Both the position numbers and the translations under genes were made by a program. Positions 6,054 through 12,812 of a stretch of 14,608 bases of DNA are shown one piece after another. The notes under the pieces are model-generated. The model was not told where the DNA came from, made no database searches, and saw only the letters and a program-made list of their open reading frames with translations. The DNA lies in NCBI GenBank assembly GCA_018623875.1, contig JAAZUZ010000025.1:1-14608 (forward strand), given 5' to 3'. Every line of letters starts with the position of its first letter. Position 1 is the first letter of the stretch. This DNA is from Synechococcus sp. HW_metabat.21 (GTDB lineage Bacteria > Cyanobacteriota > Cyanobacteriia > PCC-6307 > Cyanobiaceae).

Positions 6054-7253
6054 TCAGGCGATGATCTTGGAGACCACGCCAGCACCGATGGTGCGGCCGC
6101 CTTCGCGGATAGCGAAGCGCATGCCTTGCTCGATGGCGACGGGGCAGATCAGCTCGCCGGTCATCTTGATGCGGTCACCGGGCATCACCATTTCCACGTT
6201 GGAGCCGTCGTCGGCGGTGAAAGCGGTGATCTGACCGGTCACGTCGGTCGTACGGATGTAGAACTGCGGGCGGTAGCCAGCGAAGAAGGGGGTGTGGCGG
6301 CCGCCTTCTTCCTTCTTCAGCACGTAGACCTCACCCTCGAACTTGGTGTGAGGAGTGATGGAGCCGGGCTTCACGAGCACCATGCCGCGCTCGATGTCTT
6401 CCTTCTGGATGCCGCGGAGCAGCAGACCCACGTTGTCGCCGGCCATGCCCTCGTCGAGCAGCTTGCGGAACATTTCCACACCGGTGACGGTGGTCTTGCG
6501 GGTGTCCTTGATACCCACAATCTCGATTTCCTCACCCACCTTGACCACACCGCGCTCGATGCGGCCGGTGGCGACGGTGCCGCGACCGGTGATGGAGAAG
6601 ACGTCTTCGACAGCCATCAGGAAGGGCTTGTCGACCTCACGCTCAGGCTCGGGGATGGCGCTGTCAACAGCGGCCATCAGCTCGTCGATCTTGCCTTCCC
6701 ACTCGGCGTCGCCTTCGATGGCCTTCAGACCAGAGACTTTGATGACGGGGATGTCATCGCCGGGGAAGTCGTAGCTGCTCAGCAGCTCACGGATTTCCAT
6801 TTCGACGAGCTCGAGGATTTCCTCGTCGTCGACCATGTCGCACTTGTTCAGTGCAACCACCAGAGCGGGAACGCCCACCTGCTTAGCCAGCAGGATGTGC
6901 TCCTTGGTTTGAGCCATGGGGCCGTCGGTGGCGGCGCACACCAGGATGGCGCCGTCCATTTGGGCCGCACCGGTGATCATGTTCTTCACGTAGTCCGCGT
7001 GGCCGGGGCAGTCCACGTGGGCGTAGTGACGACCCTCGGTCTCGTACTCAACGTGAGCGGTGTTGATGGTGATACCGCGCTCACGCTCTTCAGGTGCACC
7101 GTCGATGTCGGCGTAGTTCTGCACCTGTGCCTGACCCTTCTTGGCCAGCACGTTGGTGATGGCGGCGGTGAGGGTGGTCTTGCCGTGGTCAACGTGGCCG
7201 ATGGTGCCGATGTTGACGTGAGGCTTATTCCTTTCGAACTTCTCGCGAGCCAT
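6054..7253 (-). CDS. tuf: Translation elongation factor Tu
   Basis: GTPase that delivers aminoacyl-tRNA to the ribosomal A site. The 399-residue protein has the usual length for a cyanobacterial or plastid EF-Tu. Visible motifs: G1 P-loop GHVDHGKT (19-26), switch I RGITINTAH (59-67), G3 DCPGH (81-85), G4 NKCD (136-139), and complete domains II and III ending IGAGVVSKIIA. C82 in DCPGH is the position reported as redox-sensitive in Synechocystis EF-Tu; further Cys are visible at 106, 138 and in LICPVAI. It lies 39 bases after fusA, and that spacer is about 80% pyrimidine with no Shine-Dalgarno. This is unexpected for one of the most highly expressed genes and suggests SD-independent initiation. 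A long plus-strand ORF opposite this gene is a codon-usage shadow. Confidence 0.98.
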   Translation of the reverse strand: MAREKFERNKPHVNIGTIGHVDHGKTTLTAAITNVLAKKGQAQVQNYADIDGAPEERERGITINTAHVEYETEGRHYAHVDCPGHADYVKNMITGAAQMDGAILVCAATDGPMAQTKEHILLAKQVGVPALVVALNKCDMVDDEEILELVEMEIRELLSSYDFPGDDIPVIKVSGLKAIEGDAEWEGKIDELMAAVDSAIPEPEREVDKPFLMAVEDVFSITGRGTVATGRIERGVVKVGEEIEIVGIKDTRKTTVTGVEMFRKLLDEGMAGDNVGLLLRGIQKEDIERGMVLVKPGSITPHTKFEGEVYVLKKEEGGRHTPFFAGYRPQFYIRTTDVTGQITAFTADDGSNVEMVMPGDRIKMTGELICPVAIEQGMRFAIREGGRTIGAGVVSKIIA

Positions 7254-7292
7254 GATTAAAAAGAATCGGGGGGTGAATGGGTAGGAAAAAGA
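7254..7292 (-). promoter_or_regulatory. Pyrimidine-rich, SD-less leader of tuf
   Basis: Read on the minus strand, this 39-base spacer contains only 7 purines and includes TCTTTTTCC, a run of six C and TTCTTTTTAATC directly before the ATG. No AGG or GAG core lies within 15 bases of the start. A pyrimidine-rich leader fits ribosomal-protein-S1-dependent initiation, known for some cyanobacterial mRNAs; its use here is inferred. Confidence 0.5.
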
Positions 7293-9368
7293 TCAGGAAT
7301 TGCCCTGATTCTTGGAGATGATGGCTTCTGCCACATTGCGAGGAACTTCCTCGTAATGGCTGAATTCCATCGAGAAGATACCCCGACCCTGGGTCATGGA
7401 TCGGAGCTGGGTGGCGTAGCCGAACATCTCGGCCAGGGGCACCTTGGACTGGACCTTGGACTGACCATCATCGATGGACTGTCCTTCAACCTGACCGCGG
7501 CGCGATGAGAGGTCACCGATGACGCTTCCGAGGAAGTCCTCAGGAACCTCAACTTCGACCTTCATCATGGGCTCAAGAAGTACAGGATTGCACTTCTTGA
7601 CGCCGTCCTTGAAGGCCATGGAGCCGGCGATTTTGAACGCCATCTCCGACGAGTCGACGTCATGGTACGACCCGTCGACCATGGTGACCTTGACATCGAT
7701 CAAGGGGAAACCGGCAATCACGCCGGACTGGCAGGTTTCCTTCATGCCGGCCTCGGCCGGACCGATGTACTCCTTGGGAACGACACCGCCAACAATCTTG
7801 TTGACGAACTCGAACCCGGTGCCCGGCTCGCCGGGCTCCATTTCGATCACCACGTGGCCGTATTGGCCCTTACCACCGGTTTGGCGGGCAAATTTGCCCT
7901 CGCCCTTGGCGCTCTGGCGAATGGTTTCGCGATAAGACACCTGAGGGGCGCCGATGTTGGCTTCCACCTTGAATTCGCGAAGCATGCGGTCCACCAGGAT
8001 TTCCAGGTGGAGTTCGCCCATGCCGGCGATCACGGTTTGGCTGGTCTCCGGATCGGTGGAGACCCGGAAGGTGGGGTCTTCCTCAGAGAGGGACTGCAGG
8101 GCCTTGGAGAGTTTCTCCATGTCGCCCTTGGTTTTGGGCTCCACTGCCACCGAGATCACGGGCTCGGGGATGTAGAGCGATTCCAGAATGATCGGATCGG
8201 AATCGACGCAGAGGGTGTCGCCGGTGGTGGTGTTCTTGAGGCCCAGAACAGCACCGAGGTCACCTGCACGGAGCTCGTCGACTTCCTCGCGGTCGTCCGC
8301 CTTGAGCACGATCAGACGGGAAATGCGCTCCTTCTTGTCCTTGGTGGAGTTCAGGATGTAGCTGCCCTTCTGAAGCACACCGGAGTACATCCGGATGAAG
8401 GTCAGCTTGCCGAAGGGATCGGCCATCACCTTGAACGCCAGGGCGCTGAAGGGTGCGTTGTCGTCCGAGGGGCGGACCGCCTCGTCGCCGTTGGGGAGGA
8501 TGCCCTGGATCGGGGGCACGTCCACAGGAGCGGGCAGGTAGTCGACGACGGCGTCGAGCAGCAGCTGCACACCTTTGTTCTTGAAGGCCGAGCCACACAG
8601 AACCGGCACCAGACCGTGCTTCAGCACGCCTTCGCGGATGCCCTTGATCAGCTCAGCCTCGGAGAGTTCACCCTCCTCAAGGAACTTCTCGATCAGAGCT
8701 TCATCGGTTTCAGCGACGGTCTCCATCAGGGTGGCGCGCCACTCCTCGACGAGATCCTTCATGTCGGCCGGCACATCGGTCTCTTCGATGTCCTTGCCGA
8801 GGTCGTCCTTGTAGATGAACGCGCGGTTCTTGACGAGGTCGATGATGCCGCTCAGCTCGCCTTCAGCACCGATGGGCAGCTGGATGGGAACAGCGTTGGC
8901 CTTCAGGCGGTCCTTGATCTGACCGTGCACCTTCAGGAAGTCAGCGCCGGTGCGGTCCATCTTGTTGACGAACACCATGCGGGGAACGCTGTAGCGATCC
9001 GCTTGGCGCCAGACGGTTTCTGACTGGGGCTGAACACCACCCACGGCGCAGAACACGGCGATCACGCCGTCCAGCACCCGCATGGAACGCTCCACCTCGA
9101 TGGTGAAGTCCACGTGACCAGGGGTATCAATGATGTTGATCCGGTGGTCTTTCCAGCTGGTGGAAATGGCAGCCGCGGTGATGGTGATGCCCCGCTCGCG
9201 CTCTTGGGCCATCCAGTCGGTCACGGCGGCGCCATCGTGCACCTCACCGATCTTGTGCACCACACCTGAATAAAACAGGATTCGTTCAGTGGTGGTGGTT
9301 TTGCCGGCATCAATGTGTGCCGCAATACCAATATTCCTGACGCGTTCCAGGGGAATAGCGCGAGCCAC
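7293..9368 (-). CDS. fusA: Translation elongation factor G
   Basis: GTPase that drives translocation and, with RRF, ribosome recycling. The 691-residue protein shows G1 AHIDAGKT (17-24), switch I ERGITITAAA (58-67), G3 DTPGH (81-85), G4 NKMD (135-138), the G' insert, LCGSAFKNKGVQ (257-268), and domains III-V including GMGELHLEILVDRM and the C-terminal RSMTQGRGIFSMEF. Start is GTG at 9368, supported by GGAG nine bases upstream; this is the only clear Shine-Dalgarno in the str cluster. C107 in VFCAVGG corresponds by local context to the Cys105 reported as oxidation-sensitive in Synechocystis EF-G; whether its reported partner is conserved could not be settled. It lies between rpsG (110 bases upstream) and tuf. 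The long plus-strand ORF opposite it is a shadow. Confidence 0.98.
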   Translation of the reverse strand: MARAIPLERVRNIGIAAHIDAGKTTTTERILFYSGVVHKIGEVHDGAAVTDWMAQERERGITITAAAISTSWKDHRINIIDTPGHVDFTIEVERSMRVLDGVIAVFCAVGGVQPQSETVWRQADRYSVPRMVFVNKMDRTGADFLKVHGQIKDRLKANAVPIQLPIGAEGELSGIIDLVKNRAFIYKDDLGKDIEETDVPADMKDLVEEWRATLMETVAETDEALIEKFLEEGELSEAELIKGIREGVLKHGLVPVLCGSAFKNKGVQLLLDAVVDYLPAPVDVPPIQGILPNGDEAVRPSDDNAPFSALAFKVMADPFGKLTFIRMYSGVLQKGSYILNSTKDKKERISRLIVLKADDREEVDELRAGDLGAVLGLKNTTTGDTLCVDSDPIILESLYIPEPVISVAVEPKTKGDMEKLSKALQSLSEEDPTFRVSTDPETSQTVIAGMGELHLEILVDRMLREFKVEANIGAPQVSYRETIRQSAKGEGKFARQTGGKGQYGHVVIEMEPGEPGTGFEFVNKIVGGVVPKEYIGPAEAGMKETCQSGVIAGFPLIDVKVTMVDGSYHDVDSSEMAFKIAGSMAFKDGVKKCNPVLLEPMMKVEVEVPEDFLGSVIGDLSSRRGQVEGQSIDDGQSKVQSKVPLAEMFGYATQLRSMTQGRGIFSMEFSHYEEVPRNVAEAIISKNQGNS

Positions 9369-9421
9369 GGGGCAGGTCTCCGGAGGGTGGGATCGACAAA
9401 AAAGCGGGCGTCACTCTACAA

Positions 9422-9437
9422 GTCGGTCTCACCCGAC
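9422..9437 (-). promoter_or_regulatory. Hairpin A in the rpsG-fusA gap
   Basis: On the minus strand GTCGG (9437-9433) pairs with CCGAC (9426-9422) around a 6-base loop, and a flanking G·U pair extends it to 6 bp. The stem sequence is the same as that of the hairpin upstream of rpsL (10401-10416). No T-run follows directly; six T lie 18 bases further on (9403-9398). A regulatory role is inference. Confidence 0.45.
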
Positions 9438-9447
9438 CCGAGATGCA

Positions 9448-9469
9448 GCAGGACCGCTCGCGGCCCTGC
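9448..9469 (-). promoter_or_regulatory. Hairpin B in the rpsG-fusA gap
   Basis: On the minus strand, 9469-9461 pairs with 9456-9448 over nine base pairs with one internal G·U, closing a CGAG tetraloop. On the plus strand the same site would be an A-C mismatch, so the structure is specific to the mRNA of the operon. It begins about 10 bases after the rpsG stop and could influence the rpsG/fusA expression ratio or mRNA processing. Confidence 0.55.
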
Positions 9470-9478
9470 CGGTGAGGC

Positions 9479-9949
9479 TTAGTAGCGGTAGTGGGCGAAG
9501 GCCTTGTTGGCTTCGGCCATCTTGTGGGTCTCTTCGCGCTTGCGGACAGCGCTGCCGGCTTCGTTGGCGGCATCCATCAGTTCGCCGGCCAGCTTCTGGG
9601 CCATGCTGCGGCCGTTGCGGGCGCGGGAGAAGTTCACCAGCCAACGCAGGGCCATGGCGGTGCCGCGCTCCTGACGCACTTCCATGGGCACCTGATAGGT
9701 GGCGCCACCGACGCGACGAGCGCGCACTTCCACGAGGGGAGTGGCGTTCTTCACTGCGGTCTCGAACAGCTCGAGGGCGTCACTGCCGGTCCGCTCGTTG
9801 ATCAGCGTGAAGGCGTCGGAAAGAATCCGCTGGGCGGTGGACTTCTTGCCGTGCTTCATCAGCCGAGCAACCATCATGGTTGCCAGACGGCTGTTGAACT
9901 GAGGATCGGGGAGAACCGGGCGCTTCTCAGCGGCGTTGCGGCGTGACAT
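9479..9949 (-). CDS. rpsG: 30S ribosomal protein S7
   Basis: Primary 16S rRNA-binding protein that nucleates assembly of the 30S head. The product has the standard 156 residues: MSRRNAAEKRPVLPDP at the start, NSRLATMMVARLMKHGKK (19-36), the NATPLVEVRARRVGGATYQVPMEV beta-hairpin region (68-91) and the C-terminal RKREETHKMAEANKAFAHYRY. It follows rpsL by 42 bases and precedes fusA by 110. The 42-base leader has 34 pyrimidines and no Shine-Dalgarno. In E. coli S7 represses its own operon by binding the rpsL-rpsG intercistronic RNA. No close counterpart of that structure is obvious in this much shorter gap, so any autoregulation here would need another site. Confidence 0.98.
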   Translation of the reverse strand: MSRRNAAEKRPVLPDPQFNSRLATMMVARLMKHGKKSTAQRILSDAFTLINERTGSDALELFETAVKNATPLVEVRARRVGGATYQVPMEVRQERGTAMALRWLVNFSRARNGRSMAQKLAGELMDAANEAGSAVRKREETHKMAEANKAFAHYRY

Positions 9950-9991
9950 AGAGCTAAGGGGAGGAAGTCAGAAACGAGCGACGTAAGGAGA
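9950..9991 (-). promoter_or_regulatory. Pyrimidine-rich, SD-less leader of rpsG
   Basis: The minus-strand spacer between the rpsL stop and the rpsG ATG has only 8 purines in 42 bases and ends CTTCCTCCCCTTAGCTCT before the start. It resembles the tuf leader in composition. S1-assisted initiation or re-initiation after rpsL is possible. Confidence 0.45.
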
Positions 9992-10366
9992 TCAATCCTT
10001 GGGGGCTTTGGCGCCGTACTTGGAGCGGGACTGACGACGGTCCTTCACACCAGCGGTATCCAGAGTGCCGCGAATGATGTGGTAGCGGACACCGGGGAGG
10101 TCCTTCACACGACCACCGCGGATCATCACCACGGAGTGTTCCTGGAGGTTGTGGCCAATACCGGGGATATAGGCAGTCACCTCGAAGCCGGAGGTCAGGC
10201 GCACACGAGCCACCTTCCGCAGAGCCGAGTTCGGCTTCTTGGGGGTTGAGGTGTACACGCGGGTGCAGACACCACGGCGCTCAGGGCAGGAGCGCAGTGC
10301 GGGCGACTTGGTCTTGCGGGTAAGGCGCGTCCGCTCACTGCGGATCAGCTGCTGAATCGTGGGCAT
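9992..10366 (-). CDS. rpsL: 30S ribosomal protein S12
   Basis: Decoding-centre protein that helps control translational accuracy. The product is 124 residues from the ATG at 10366 (MPTIQQLIRSER), the standard family start and length. An in-frame ATG at 10426 would add 20 residues with no family support. The conserved TPKKPNSALRK (41-51), IPGIGHNLQEHS (68-79) and GGRVKDLPGVRYHI (84-97) are intact. K43 and K88, whose substitutions usually give streptomycin resistance, are both wild type, and D89, the site of beta-methylthiolation in bacteria that modify S12, is present. First gene of the str cluster proper; rpsG follows after 42 bases. No Shine-Dalgarno is visible; its leader contains a 6-bp hairpin. 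Confidence 0.98.
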   Translation of the reverse strand: MPTIQQLIRSERTRLTRKTKSPALRSCPERRGVCTRVYTSTPKKPNSALRKVARVRLTSGFEVTAYIPGIGHNLQEHSVVMIRGGRVKDLPGVRYHIIRGTLDTAGVKDRRQSRSKYGAKAPKD

Positions 10367-10400
10367 CGAGGGCCGGGAGTTTTCGAGGGGCCGGAAGCGA

Positions 10401-10416
10401 GGTCGGAGAGCCGACC
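10401..10416 (-). promoter_or_regulatory. Leader hairpin upstream of rpsL
   Basis: A perfect 6-bp stem GGTCGG/CCGACC (10401-10406 with 10411-10416) around a 4-base loop lies 34 bases upstream of the rpsL ATG, in the 69-base gap after the Fe-S carrier-like gene. The same stem recurs in the rpsG-fusA gap. No T-run follows on the minus strand. It may be a protein-binding leader element; this is inference. Confidence 0.45.
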
Positions 10417-10435
10417 GTTTCGACAATCCGCCACA

Positions 10436-10786
10436 TTACTTTGTCGAGGTGCTGGCACCCATAGAGGGTTCGTCAGCGGGGCCAAAGGCCGCACCACAAG
10501 CGCAGACTCGGTGGTCACGGCCGGTGCGGATCAGGAATCCGCCCCCGCTGAGATCGCCGCGATAGTCGAGCTCGAGGGTGTTGAGTCGCTCCCCCTGGTC
10601 GCCGGGGGCAAACAGTGTGATCCCGTCTGCACGGGCAACGGGAACGCCTGCCAGACGGCCGGGACGGATGCGAATCACCCAGCGCTCGCAGGTGCCATCC
10701 ACCAGGTCAAGGTGCATCATCCCGGGGGTGCCGGCGACGGCCGCTTGACGGCCGAGCTCTGCGGCAGCCGCTGCGGTGAGTTGCAT
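10436..10786 (-). CDS. HesB/IscA-like (A-type carrier) iron-sulfur protein, divergent
   Basis: Probably a member of the HesB/IscA/SufA family, small proteins that bind iron or Fe-S clusters and pass clusters to target proteins. The 116-residue product has the family layout: LTAAAAAELGRQ helix at the start, beta-rich middle, DYRGDLSGGGFLI and the CACGAAF end. The three diagnostic cysteines are present (C33, C95, C97), spaced as in IscA. The context of the first is GTCERW rather than the usual GGCxG, and the middle is divergent, so it is not a textbook SufA or IscA. Start chosen at 10786 because AAGGG lies seven bases upstream; an in-frame ATG at 10804 (six more residues) has no Shine-Dalgarno. 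It lies 69 bases upstream of rpsL on the same strand, so it may share the str promoter. The family call is pattern-based. Confidence 0.75.
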   Translation of the reverse strand: MQLTAAAAAELGRQAAVAGTPGMMHLDLVDGTCERWVIRIRPGRLAGVPVARADGITLFAPGDQGERLNTLELDYRGDLSGGGFLIRTGRDHRVCACGAAFGPADEPSMGASTSTK

Positions 10787-10817
10787 GCCTTGGCCCTTGG
10801 GCATGGCAAATGAATGG

Positions 10818-10831
10818 CTGGGTCCGCCCAG
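10818..10831 (-). other. Small hairpin after the glycosidase stop
   Basis: A 5-bp stem CTGGG/CCCAG with a 4-base loop lies four bases past the glycosidase stop codon on the minus strand. The following bases are only moderately T-rich, so it is at best a weak terminator. The glycosidase and the Fe-S carrier-like gene could still be co-transcribed. Confidence 0.3.
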
Positions 10832-10835
10832 TGTG

Positions 10836-12590
10836 TCAGGGCGGGCTGGAGGCCAGCCGTGCGGGTGGGCGGTTCGGCATCGGCATCGGGACGCGGGGAA
10901 TCAGGCCGATCCCGTTGTGGACTGATCCGGCAATCCCTCGACCTTTCACGGTCTGCACGTTCGCAAGAACCAGTCCAGTGGAGCTGCCTCCATCGAGGTT
11001 CAAGGCTTCCTTGAGACCCTGTTGCTTCAGCAGCAACGCGGTCTCCATCAATGTCGGTCCGGCGTTGTTGACCCCTTGCAGGGTGATCAGCCAGAGCTGC
11101 CTCCCATTGCTTGCGATCACGGTGCGCGGCGCCCCCTGGCGGATGAATCCCGGGCTGAAGCCTTCCGCCTGGCCATTGAGGGCAACCAGCCCCGAGCGCA
11201 GCAGCAGCGGTCCGCCACCCACCACATACGGCTTGTCACCGATCACGGATGTTGAGCGGCTGCTGATGACCAGGCGCTCTCCCGGTTGCCAGTCGGCCTT
11301 GATGCCGCCGCGGGTGACAAGGAGTACGTCCCCGGCGCGCAGCGGGATACCGGGTTGGGGAATGACCTCAATGCGGTGTTGGACGACGCCATCGCGAACC
11401 ACGAAGCCCTGCTCCTTCCCGGTCAAGGGTTGGTAGCGCGGTCCCCAGGCGTCGGTGTAGCGCGCCATGCCCTTCTGCACGTAGCCGCTGTTCAGGCTCG
11501 AGAGCGTCCAGCGTTGTTGGCGTTGATCGACCACGGTTTCCTGAAGCCGCAGGCGATCGAATTGCGGAAGCTCGCCATCGCCCCAGCCCACGGCCCCACG
11601 GTTCAGGATCGGTCCTGACAGCCACTGTCCGTTGTCCTTGAGCGCCCCTAGGGGGAGGCGGTTGACGCGGTTGAAGAACCCTCCATTGATGGCGATCAGA
11701 GCTGCTTCGTTGCGTGCTAGCTGGCTGAGGCTGCTCAGGCCCTTCATCCCGTTGGCACGGTTTAGCGGGCGGAGATCGACGGGGACCCGGCGGGGGTCGA
11801 GCTGGACGCTGTTGATCAGGACCTGGCGGTTGCTGATGCGCGCCACCCTTCGATTGAGCACCAACCCTTGTCGCTGCAGCGCGGCCAGCATCGAGTTCTG
11901 GCTGTTGCTGGTGGGCCGCCTCAGGCTGGTGAGGGCGGTGTTGTTGGGAAGGTCCAGCACCAGGCGCCAGGGGCGTCCCAGGGTGAGGAGTTCCCCTTCT
12001 GCTTTCAGCCGCAGCCAGCCTTGGTCTTGGCGGGGATGCAGTCCCAGCCTCGAGAGGTGTTGTAGCTGTTCGCGGCTGGTCTCGGCACTGATGGCCAGTT
12101 GGCCATCGTCGCTGCGCACCAGGGCTGGGGCGCTGAGGTCCAGCACCACCCGCTTGCCACTGATGCCGTTGTCCTGGGCGCGGATCGCCTGAAGCGGTCT
12201 GGCGGGTAGCTCCAGGCTGAGTTCCTTTTTCCCGAAGGGCGCAAAGCGGACGCCCACCCGGCGCATCAGGTCGGAGACCGGAACAGCGACCTCATCCCCG
12301 AGGGACCGTTGTCGCCTGGAGGACAGATTGATTTCGCTGCCAAACCACTCCAGCTGCAGGCTTCCTCTCTCGCCGCTGGAGTGCTGAACTCCGAGTTGCT
12401 GCTCGAGGTATTCGAGGGTGAGCCAGAGCTCGCCCCGCTCGATGCGCCAGCGGGACGGGTGGCTCAGCCCGTTGGATCGAATCAGGGATCCTTCCGCTTG
12501 GCGAATCGGCCGTTCCTCGGCGGGAAGCGGCGGCGGCGGGAGTAGTGGGATTCCCGGATGGAGGGCGGCCAGAACGGGCGTGAAAGCCAT
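10836..12590 (-). CDS. Phosphodiester glycosidase family (NAGPA/DUF2233) protein
   Basis: A 584-residue protein whose C-terminal half (about 250-565) matches the phosphodiester glycosidase family, named after the enzyme that uncovers mannose-6-phosphate in animals. In bacteria the substrates are mostly unknown. Signature segments visible: AINGGFF (300-306), VVGGGPLLL (456-464), RTVIAS (489-494) and EALNLDGGSSTGLV (528-541). The N-terminal half has two domain-like parts: about 47-130, beta-rich and reminiscent of copper-amine-oxidase-N stalk domains, and about 144-215, containing GKRVVLDLSAP and RLVLDLPN and resembling AMIN-type wall-binding domains. These N-terminal calls are weak. MAFTPVLAALHPGIPLLPPPP is hydrophobic and could be part of an export signal. 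The frame stays open upstream, so the true start may be earlier. An envelope location is inferred. It lies 49 bases upstream of the Fe-S carrier-like gene and divergent from gltB. Confidence 0.85.
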   Translation of the reverse strand: MAFTPVLAALHPGIPLLPPPPLPAEERPIRQAEGSLIRSNGLSHPSRWRIERGELWLTLEYLEQQLGVQHSSGERGSLQLEWFGSEINLSSRRQRSLGDEVAVPVSDLMRRVGVRFAPFGKKELSLELPARPLQAIRAQDNGISGKRVVLDLSAPALVRSDDGQLAISAETSREQLQHLSRLGLHPRQDQGWLRLKAEGELLTLGRPWRLVLDLPNNTALTSLRRPTSNSQNSMLAALQRQGLVLNRRVARISNRQVLINSVQLDPRRVPVDLRPLNRANGMKGLSSLSQLARNEAALIAINGGFFNRVNRLPLGALKDNGQWLSGPILNRGAVGWGDGELPQFDRLRLQETVVDQRQQRWTLSSLNSGYVQKGMARYTDAWGPRYQPLTGKEQGFVVRDGVVQHRIEVIPQPGIPLRAGDVLLVTRGGIKADWQPGERLVISSRSTSVIGDKPYVVGGGPLLLRSGLVALNGQAEGFSPGFIRQGAPRTVIASNGRQLWLITLQGVNNAGPTLMETALLLKQQGLKEALNLDGGSSTGLVLANVQTVKGRGIAGSVHNGIGLIPRVPMPMPNRPPARLASSPP

Positions 12591-12812
12591 GAAGCAGCCC
12601 GCTGGGTCCAGAAACGCTAGCGAGCTTGCTGCCGTCCGCCAGCACGTCCTGACGTTGCAGGTGGTCCAGCTTTTAGATTCAGAAGTTCGCAGCGGGACCG
12701 AGGTCTAGGGCGATTCGTCGCCTTCCATTCGGTTCGGTGGGACTGAAGGCCTCAGACCAGGCCGTCGACCCGGCTGCTTCGTTACTACCGATAGACCTGT
12801 TGTCGCTGGGCT
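12591..12812. other. Divergent intergenic region, glycosidase/gltB
   Basis: This 222-bp spacer must hold the promoters of both divergent genes, but I find no convincing -10/-35 pair. No GTA-N8-TAC box for the nitrogen regulator NtcA is present; the closest string (GTA-N8-GCA on the minus strand, near 12780-12790) lacks one half. It contains a 5-bp hairpin with a TTCG loop (12709-12722, GGCGA/TCGCC, extendable by G·T and A-T pairs) and a 5-bp GGCCT/AGGCC hairpin (12748-12763), both in the presumed gltB leader. There is no convincing coding sequence. Confidence 0.6.

Noticed and set aside
6126..7259. 377-codon plus-strand ORF opposite tuf
   Set aside because: Shadow of EF-Tu; it is almost the mirror of the real gene and has no independent coding features.
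7662..9023. 453-codon plus-strand ORF opposite fusA
   Set aside because: Shadow of EF-G; composition rich in His, Val, Gly, Leu and no recognisable motif or start signal.
9398..9403. Six-T run (minus strand) in the rpsG-fusA gap as an intrinsic terminator
   Set aside because: The nearest hairpin is 18 bases upstream, not adjacent, and termination here would cut off fusA and tuf.
10367..10426. N-terminal extension of S12 from the ATG at 10426
   Set aside because: S12 begins MPTIQQL at 10366 with standard length; the extension covers a hairpin-bearing leader.
12591..12812. NtcA-type regulatory site upstream of gltB
   Set aside because: No GTA-N8-TAC was found; the nearest string has only one correct half-site.
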